NCBI GenBank assembly: GCA_030600745.1 | Contig: JAUVLL010000014.1 | Span: 1-18,630, forward strand | DNA length: 18,630 nucleotides | Direction of reading: 5' to 3' | DNA from: Spirochaetaceae bacterium | Lineage (GTDB): Bacteria; Spirochaetota; Spirochaetia; B11-G9 | In this document: positions 14,731 through 18,630 of the stretch, piece after piece | Layout of the letters: each line of letters starts with the position of its first letter | Position numbering within the stretch: the stretch's first letter is position 1 | Program-made: the position numbers and the translations under genes | Notes under the pieces: generated by a model | What the model saw: only the letters and a program-made list of their open reading frames with translations | Databases searched by the model: none | What the model was told of the DNA's origin: nothing

Positions 14731-14949
14731 ATGATCACTATAACCGGATTTATAGGAGCTGTTGTTCTGCTCATATCTTTCGGCATAACAGGTGCAACAA
14801 TTGGAATGATAAGTGCACCTAACGGTCATGATACAATTCTCCTTTCCGGATTAATTGTCAAGCTTGAACCTTCTTATTCCCCGGATGAAATTCTTATCAT
14901 TTTAGGTACTGTATTATTATTTACCGTTATTTTTCCATCCTTGCTATAA
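14731..14949 (+). CDS. Possible small two-TM membrane protein
   Basis: From the ATG at 14731 this would be a 72-residue protein; a TTG at 14686 would add 15 residues. Two hydrophobic segments flank a short polar loop: ITGFIGAVVLLISFGITGAT, and ILIILGTVLLFTVIFPSLL at the end. Codon choice and amino-acid composition look coding, but no good ribosome site is visible. The end overlaps the convergent kinase gene by 23 bases. I do not recognise the family. It could be a genuine short membrane protein following the nucleotidyltransferase or a chance open frame. Confidence 0.35.
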   Translation: MITITGFIGAVVLLISFGITGATIGMISAPNGHDTILLSGLIVKLEPSYSPDEILIILGTVLLFTVIFPSLL

Positions 14950-15787
14950 CATCTTCTACAGTCCCTGAGAAAGGCCCTGGAGTTTCCATTTTTATTGAGC
15001 AGAGTACCCCAGCGTAATGAACTGATTCATCAGGTCCATGATCAAGTCTCCATGCAAGATATGCAGCAAAGGTGGTATCCCCACGGCCTGTTCTCCCTGA
15101 AAGGTTAGATGGTGTGAAAGGGGCCCTGAAAATTTTTCCATCAACAAGTACTATCACCTCTGTGTTATGAGTAACCATGACTTCCTTTGCACCCCATGAG
15201 GCAAGGATATAAGCAGCTTTCTCCCTATCTGTTTCTCCAGTTAGTATTTCAGCTTCTGCAGCATCTGTTTTCAGATAGGTTATTAACGGGAGAAGTTCTT
15301 TTTTGGAGTCCCAGTCCCTGAAAAGCAGCTTCCCGTTCTCACTGCATCTGAGTAACCCCTGCGCATCTATTCCGATTTTCCCTTTTTGGGTAAGATAGGG
15401 TATAAACTCATCTGGAATTTCTCCCCGGAATAAACCGGCAAGATGATAAATTGTGCTGTTGGTTTCCGGCATGCTTTTTATTGTAAATGGATCGGCCTGG
15501 GATAGAAGAGTAACCTTTCTTTTCTCTTTGTCTGCAGAAAAATATATATTTTCTATACTGGTGGTAGCTTTGGAATCAAGTCGTATAACATCAACCCCGT
15601 TGTCCCTCATACTGTACAGTTCTTTTTCTGCATCCTTTGAAGCCATGGTTATTACCTGGACTTTTTTACCTGATCTTGCTGCTGCAACAGAAGAATAGAT
15701 AACAGGACCTCCGGTTAGTCTGACTTCATCCTTCTTATAAATCATTATATCTCTGGAAATATGTCCAATCATGGTTATGTCATTCAT
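14927..15787 (-). CDS. PfkB-family carbohydrate kinase
   Basis: This 286-residue ribokinase-fold enzyme phosphorylates a sugar or related hydroxyl compound with ATP. Visible features: an N-terminal MNDITMIGHISRDIM strand; the substrate-binding LTGGPVIYSSVAAARSG glycine pair (G26-G27); the core strand TYLKTDAAEAEILTG; MVTHNTEVIVLVDG; and the signature GRTGRGDTTFAAYLAW with catalytic base D237. The usual anion hole G-A-G-D reads G-R-G-D, a variant. The ATG at 15787 is chosen over one at 15826 because GAGGAG lies 10 bases upstream and the protein then begins with the family's first beta strand. It follows the DeoR-like regulator on the same strand, 85 bases away. Neighbouring transport genes suggest a sugar or polyol substrate (inference). 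Confidence 0.88.
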   Translation of the reverse strand: MNDITMIGHISRDIMIYKKDEVRLTGGPVIYSSVAAARSGKKVQVITMASKDAEKELYSMRDNGVDVIRLDSKATTSIENIYFSADKEKRKVTLLSQADPFTIKSMPETNSTIYHLAGLFRGEIPDEFIPYLTQKGKIGIDAQGLLRCSENGKLLFRDWDSKKELLPLITYLKTDAAEAEILTGETDREKAAYILASWGAKEVMVTHNTEVIVLVDGKIFRAPFTPSNLSGRTGRGDTTFAAYLAWRLDHGPDESVHYAGVLCSIKMETPGPFSGTVEDVIARMEK

Positions 15788-15795
15788 AAATAAAT

Positions 15796-15814
15796 CACTC
15801 CTCTGATTGGAGTG
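15796..15814 (-). promoter_or_regulatory. Hairpin covering the ribosome site of the PfkB kinase gene
   Basis: CACTCC and GGAGTG (minus strand 15814-15809 and 15801-15796) form a perfect 6-bp stem with a 7-base loop. The GAGGAG ribosome binding site lies partly in the loop and partly in the 3' arm, so folding would hide it and could control kinase translation. Confidence 0.4.
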
Positions 15815-15872
15815 TATCAGAAACAACCAGGAAGATGAAAAAATGTTTAATATACAAAAATGGTTTATTAGT

Positions 15873-16844
15873 CTATTTTTTTATCTTATATATTACATAA
15901 TTCCAGTGAACGATTTCAGGTGTCATGAAAGAAGCCATTTTTTTCAACATTGTTTCATATCCAGACTCTCTTTTACTTCTTGTTTTTGGAACAATTATAA
16001 AATCATAATCGGAAAGTTTACCATAACAGGACATGTTCTTATTCAGAGATGTTTTAAACTCATCCATTACCAGTGCTAGAATTTTTACTCCACTGCATTT
16101 TTTTAGAATAACCCGTTTTCTGTTACTTTCCTCCTTTGTATGAACATAGAGTTCATTATCGTAGATGGTATTTGTAGATTGAATAATAAAATCAAATTCA
16201 GTGGCTAGATAAACATTATTGTCATCTCCAACAATTGTGTTTCCAACAGTATCTATTCTTCCCGCGGGTGTGTACATTGTTATGTATTCCGATATATTTT
16301 CCGGCTCCATTAAATTATTAATAACCCCGAGGTTATGTGTATATAGATGATAATGAATTTTATCTTCTTTTGATCTGCCTGCTATTATATTGGCAAAATG
16401 ATAGATGTTAGTACCTGAGCCAAGTAGAATTTTAAGTGTTACATTTTTTTTCCATGTTTCAATACTGTTTTTTATCTGATCATATATGCCATTTGCTATT
16501 TTGAGTTTGTGGGTCAGGTAAAGATGTTGAAATTGAGTATATGATGTCATTCCCTGATAGATAGCAATATCAAAGTTTTCAGGATTATCAGGAGTTTTGA
16601 TTTTTTTAAAAAGATGAACTCCCAAAATATCTTCATACCGTTTAATCTGGGTATATATCCAGGTACAGCTTGTATATTTAACATTACATCTTTCTTCAAG
16701 ATAATTCTGTATTTCAGAAATTGGAATAATAAGATCAAAAATTGACTTTTCATCTGTTAAATCATATCTCTCGGAGAAAAGCGAAAAAATATTTGATATT
16801 AGTTCTTTTTTTCGAAGCCGATGTTTTCCTGGAGCCTGTTTCAT
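15873..16844 (-). CDS. Divergent DeoR-like (sugar-isomerase-fold) regulator
   Basis: In this 323-residue protein the C-terminal half (about 130-290) resembles the DeoR effector domain (SIS/ISOCOT fold). LKILLGSGTNIYHFANIIAG resembles the 'G.TT...A' sugar-phosphate loop. LYTHNLGVINNLMEP matches the 'TN...I...L' strand. AGRIDTVGNTIVGD matches 'GG.....  ..VG'. The stretch from EESNRKRVILKKCSGVKILA to the nearby MDEFK resembles 'E...KR.M...A..VILL.DSSKF', and SDYDFIIVPK the final strand. The N-terminal 120 residues do not show a classical DeoR HTH; helices such as ISEIQNYLEERCNVKYTSCTWIYTQIKRYEDILG may form an unusual DNA-binding domain. It has AGGA 8 bases before its ATG. It is divergent from the GDPD/solute-binding genes, with a large palindrome between them, as expected for a local regulator. 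Confidence 0.65.
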   Translation of the reverse strand: MKQAPGKHRLRKKELISNIFSLFSERYDLTDEKSIFDLIIPISEIQNYLEERCNVKYTSCTWIYTQIKRYEDILGVHLFKKIKTPDNPENFDIAIYQGMTSYTQFQHLYLTHKLKIANGIYDQIKNSIETWKKNVTLKILLGSGTNIYHFANIIAGRSKEDKIHYHLYTHNLGVINNLMEPENISEYITMYTPAGRIDTVGNTIVGDDNNVYLATEFDFIIQSTNTIYDNELYVHTKEESNRKRVILKKCSGVKILALVMDEFKTSLNKNMSCYGKLSDYDFIIVPKTRSKRESGYETMLKKMASFMTPEIVHWNYVIYKIKK

Positions 16845-16925
16845 AAATTTATCCTGCTGATTATCTTCTTTTATTACTATAACATATTATTATCAGTTAT
16901 TAGTCTAAATTTATCTTTTGTATAG

Positions 16926-16964
16926 TTTTTGCATAATAAGCAAGAATTGCTTATTATGCAAAAA
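16926..16964. promoter_or_regulatory. Perfect 39-base palindromic operator candidate
   Basis: TTTTTGCATAATAAGCAA (16926-16943) is repeated exactly in inverse orientation at 16947-16964 around a GAA centre. Each arm itself contains a TTGC-N7-GCAA dyad (16929-16943 and 16947-16961), so the element can be read as two adjacent operator sites 18 bases apart. The arms run T-rich to A-rich outward on both strands, the reverse of a terminator. It lies between the divergent regulator and the GDPD promoter. Confidence 0.75.
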
Positions 16965-16993
16965 AAGGGAGATAAACATTATAAAATAAAATT

Positions 16994-17021
16994 TTGACAG
17001 ATTTTGTAAACTGGGTATAAA
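16994..17021 (+). promoter_or_regulatory. Sigma-70 promoter of the GDPD/solute-binding operon
   Basis: TTGACA (16994-16999), a 16-base spacer and TATAAA (17016-17021) form a strong promoter. The expected start near 17028 leaves about 20 bases before the ATG at 17049, with AAGGAA in between. The palindrome centre is about 83 bases upstream of this start. Confidence 0.7.
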
Positions 17022-17048
17022 CTGAACCAACTTTTGGAAAGGAATGAT

Positions 17049-17843
17049 ATGGATACTTGCTATACTTTGATAACAGCTCACAGCGGTTGTAATAATACAA
17101 CTCCAAATTCTTTAGAATCAGTAATTACCGGTATGGAATCCGGAGCTGATTTTGTTGAAGTTGATGTCAGATCAACAAGAGATGGCCTACCTGTTTTATT
17201 TCATGATAGTTTTGTAAAAACAGAGAAGTATGGATCACTTAATATTTGTGATTATTCCTTATCTGAGCTTAATGAATTTATTAAAACAGATTCCAACACG
17301 AAAAATCATTTCTCTGAAATAATCACCTTTACCAGGGCAATTTCCATTGTAAAAGATTTTGGCGGTTTTTTGAATGTAGATATAAAAGATGATACCTGCA
17401 TTTATCCAATGATAACAGCAGTTAAAGAGGCCAATATGGTTGATTCAATAATAATTTCGGGTTGCGAATACGGAAGAGCCTATTCTTTAAAGAGAAGCCA
17501 TCCTGAATTCCAGGTTCTTCTTAATCTAAAGGAGAGGATGTTTCTTGATAAAGGGGAATCCGCTTCTATGATTGCAGATGAAATTTGTCATATGGCAGTA
17601 GAAGCATCGTGCTGCGGAATTAATATCGAGTATAAATATCTATCAGATGAACTTATCCAGACAGCCCGCAGGCGCTTTCTTCCGATTTCAATATGGACAC
17701 TGACAGAGAATGATGATCTGGATAGTTATTTAAATATGGGTTTGTTTTCAATTACAACAACTGCTGTAAGTATTCTTGTAGAAAAAAGAAAGAAATTTTC
17801 AGGTAAAATGGCATTGCCCGGTGTATTGCCGGAAAAAATATAG
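17049..17843 (+). CDS. Glycerophosphodiester phosphodiesterase-family protein
   Basis: This 264-residue TIM-barrel GDPD protein would hydrolyse glycerophosphodiesters to glycerol-3-phosphate and an alcohol. The catalytic set HR-ExD-H is mostly present: H11 (ITAHSG), E37 and D39 (FVEVDVRSTRDG) and H52 (LFHD), with D111 (LNVDIKD) as the later acidic ligand and ISIWTLTENDD as the usual 'W.V' strand. The Arg of HR is Ser12, and the ENT motif reads PNS (19-21). The enzyme may therefore be a subfamily with altered substrate. The ATG at 17049 is chosen over TTG at 17034 because AGGA lies 5 bases before it. No signal peptide is visible, so it is cytoplasmic, like UgpQ. The solute-binding gene follows 9 bases after its stop. 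Confidence 0.85.
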   Translation: MDTCYTLITAHSGCNNTTPNSLESVITGMESGADFVEVDVRSTRDGLPVLFHDSFVKTEKYGSLNICDYSLSELNEFIKTDSNTKNHFSEIITFTRAISIVKDFGGFLNVDIKDDTCIYPMITAVKEANMVDSIIISGCEYGRAYSLKRSHPEFQVLLNLKERMFLDKGESASMIADEICHMAVEASCCGINIEYKYLSDELIQTARRRFLPISIWTLTENDDLDSYLNMGLFSITTTAVSILVEKRKKFSGKMALPGVLPEKI

Positions 17844-17852
17844 GAGGCTTTT

Positions 17853-18630
17853 ATGAAGCAAAAGATTTCGATTTTTTTGGTTTTTCTTCTAATTATCCCT
17901 TTCTTTGCATTTGCAGGTGGCGATAAGGAAGAAACGACTGATGGTCCAAAAGAGGTAACAATCAGTATATGGACAAAAGCAGGAGCTACAGAAGAATGGC
18001 GGGGGAAGGCTGCTATTGAAGCTGCGAAAGAGCTTAATAAAGAGCTTGAGAGTGAAGGGATTGTAGTAACAGTTGAAGCAGTTCAGGAAACTGCCGGGTG
18101 GGGTGATTTTAACAAGAAATTCACCATGGCAAGTGAGGCTGGAAAGGGTCCTGATATCCTGTGTACAGGCCATGAAAATATTGCTGTTTACGGAAGTACA
18201 GGATATATTGTACCCTTGGCTGATTCTGTTAAAGAGATAAAAGCTATGGCACCTGAGTTTGATGATGTAATAGATGGCCTTTGGGCCATGACTGCCTGGA
18301 GAGGACAGATCTGGGGTATTCCTCAGGACACCGAAGCAAGACCAATGTTCTTCAGTAAAACAAAACTAAAAGAACTTGGATGGAGTGATGCTAAAATTGC
18401 AGCATTGCCGGATGAAATTGCAAAAGGCAATTTTACCCTGGATGATATGATCGCAACCAGTAAGGAAGCCATTGTCAAGGGAGTTGTAGAACAAGGTTAT
18501 GGTTACTGGTCACGTCCAAAGTCCGGTGGAGATTTTATCCAGTATTACATGGCCTATGGGGGACAGATTTACGATCCTGCAGCAGATAAACTGGTAATTG
18601 TAAAAAAAGCTCTTCTTGACTGGTATAAAT
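17853..18630 (+). CDS. ABC transporter extracellular solute-binding protein, family 1 (partial, cut by right edge)
   Basis: The first 259 codons are present. A signal peptide (MKQKISIFLVFLLIIPFFAFAGG) is probably cut after AFA; there is no lipobox cysteine. The mature part looks like MalE/UgpB-type binding proteins: EVTISIWTKAGATEEWRGKA, KFTMASEAGKGPDILCTGHE and GQIWGIPQDTEARPMFFSKT, then KELGW. These are the fold's typical strand-helix landmarks. It would capture a sugar or glycerophospho-compound in the periplasm and deliver it to a permease, presumably encoded beyond the window. AGGAGG (17842-17847) overlaps the GDPD stop codon, so the two genes are one operon. Pairing with a GDPD recalls ugpB-ugpQ, but ligand identity is inference. 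Confidence 0.92.
   Translation, partial: MKQKISIFLVFLLIIPFFAFAGGDKEETTDGPKEVTISIWTKAGATEEWRGKAAIEAAKELNKELESEGIVVTVEAVQETAGWGDFNKKFTMASEAGKGPDILCTGHENIAVYGSTGYIVPLADSVKEIKAMAPEFDDVIDGLWAMTAWRGQIWGIPQDTEARPMFFSKTKLKELGWSDAKIAALPDEIAKGNFTLDDMIATSKEAIVKGVVEQGYGYWSRPKSGGDFIQYYMAYGGQIYDPAADKLVIVKKALLDWYK

Noticed and set aside
16926..16964. Palindrome as a bidirectional terminator
   Set aside because: On each strand the 3' arm is followed by A-rich or purine sequence, not a U-run, and no gene end lies next to it.
17889..18173. 94-codon minus-strand open frame
   Set aside because: It lies antisense inside the solute-binding protein gene, whose plus-strand translation is clearly real.

Overview
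The window looks like AT-rich spirochaete chromosome (Spirochaeta/Oceanispirochaeta/Treponema-like). This is an inference from gene content: a cyclic-nucleotide-domain protein fused to TPR repeats next to a Crp/Fnr regulator, PEGA-domain and LysM/M23 envelope proteins, an MCE-type lipid transport operon, and a solute-binding protein whose signal peptide ends AFAGG. No rRNA, tRNA, CRISPR array, transposase or integrase is visible.

Layout. Positions 1-9799 are read entirely from the minus strand. A ParB-N-domain gene, cut by the left edge, lies downstream of a bifunctional class A penicillin-binding protein. Upstream of these is a tightly packed run of seven genes (8813 down to 2943), mostly overlapping by 1-20 bases: mlaE-like permease, mlaF-like ATPase, MCE/mlaD-like protein, TPR lipoprotein, 4-TM protein, LysM-M23 peptidase and PEGA protein. 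A hairpin (2821-2850) ends this run. A PHP-domain phosphoesterase precedes it, separated by a 164-base leader with strong RNA structure. Positions 9800-10122 are intergenic and hold a long hairpin and a good sigma-70 promoter for the plus-strand pair of cNMP-binding genes (10123-11751). fabF (minus) converges on that pair.

From 13163 the region looks more accessory. It holds an AraC-type regulator, a two-gene nucleotidyltransferase module resembling toxin-antitoxin pairs, a possible small membrane protein, and a transport/catabolism locus. That locus has a PfkB kinase and a divergent DeoR-like regulator on the minus strand, and a glycerophosphodiesterase plus an ABC solute-binding protein (cut by the right edge) on the plus strand. 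The two directions are separated by a perfect 39-base palindrome.

How the genes work together (inference). The MlaE/F/D proteins would move phospholipid between the two membranes, with the co-encoded lipoprotein, PG-binding peptidase and PEGA protein as periplasmic or outer-membrane accessories. The ATPase lacks two catalytic residues expected of the family. The right-hand locus resembles ugpB/ugpQ logic: import of a glycerophospho-compound or sugar, hydrolysis by the GDPD and phosphorylation by the PfkB kinase, under a regulator that may bind the palindrome. The main candidates for something undescribed are the structured mlaE leader, the degenerate MlaF, the extended Mla operon and the palindrome with its divergent regulator.
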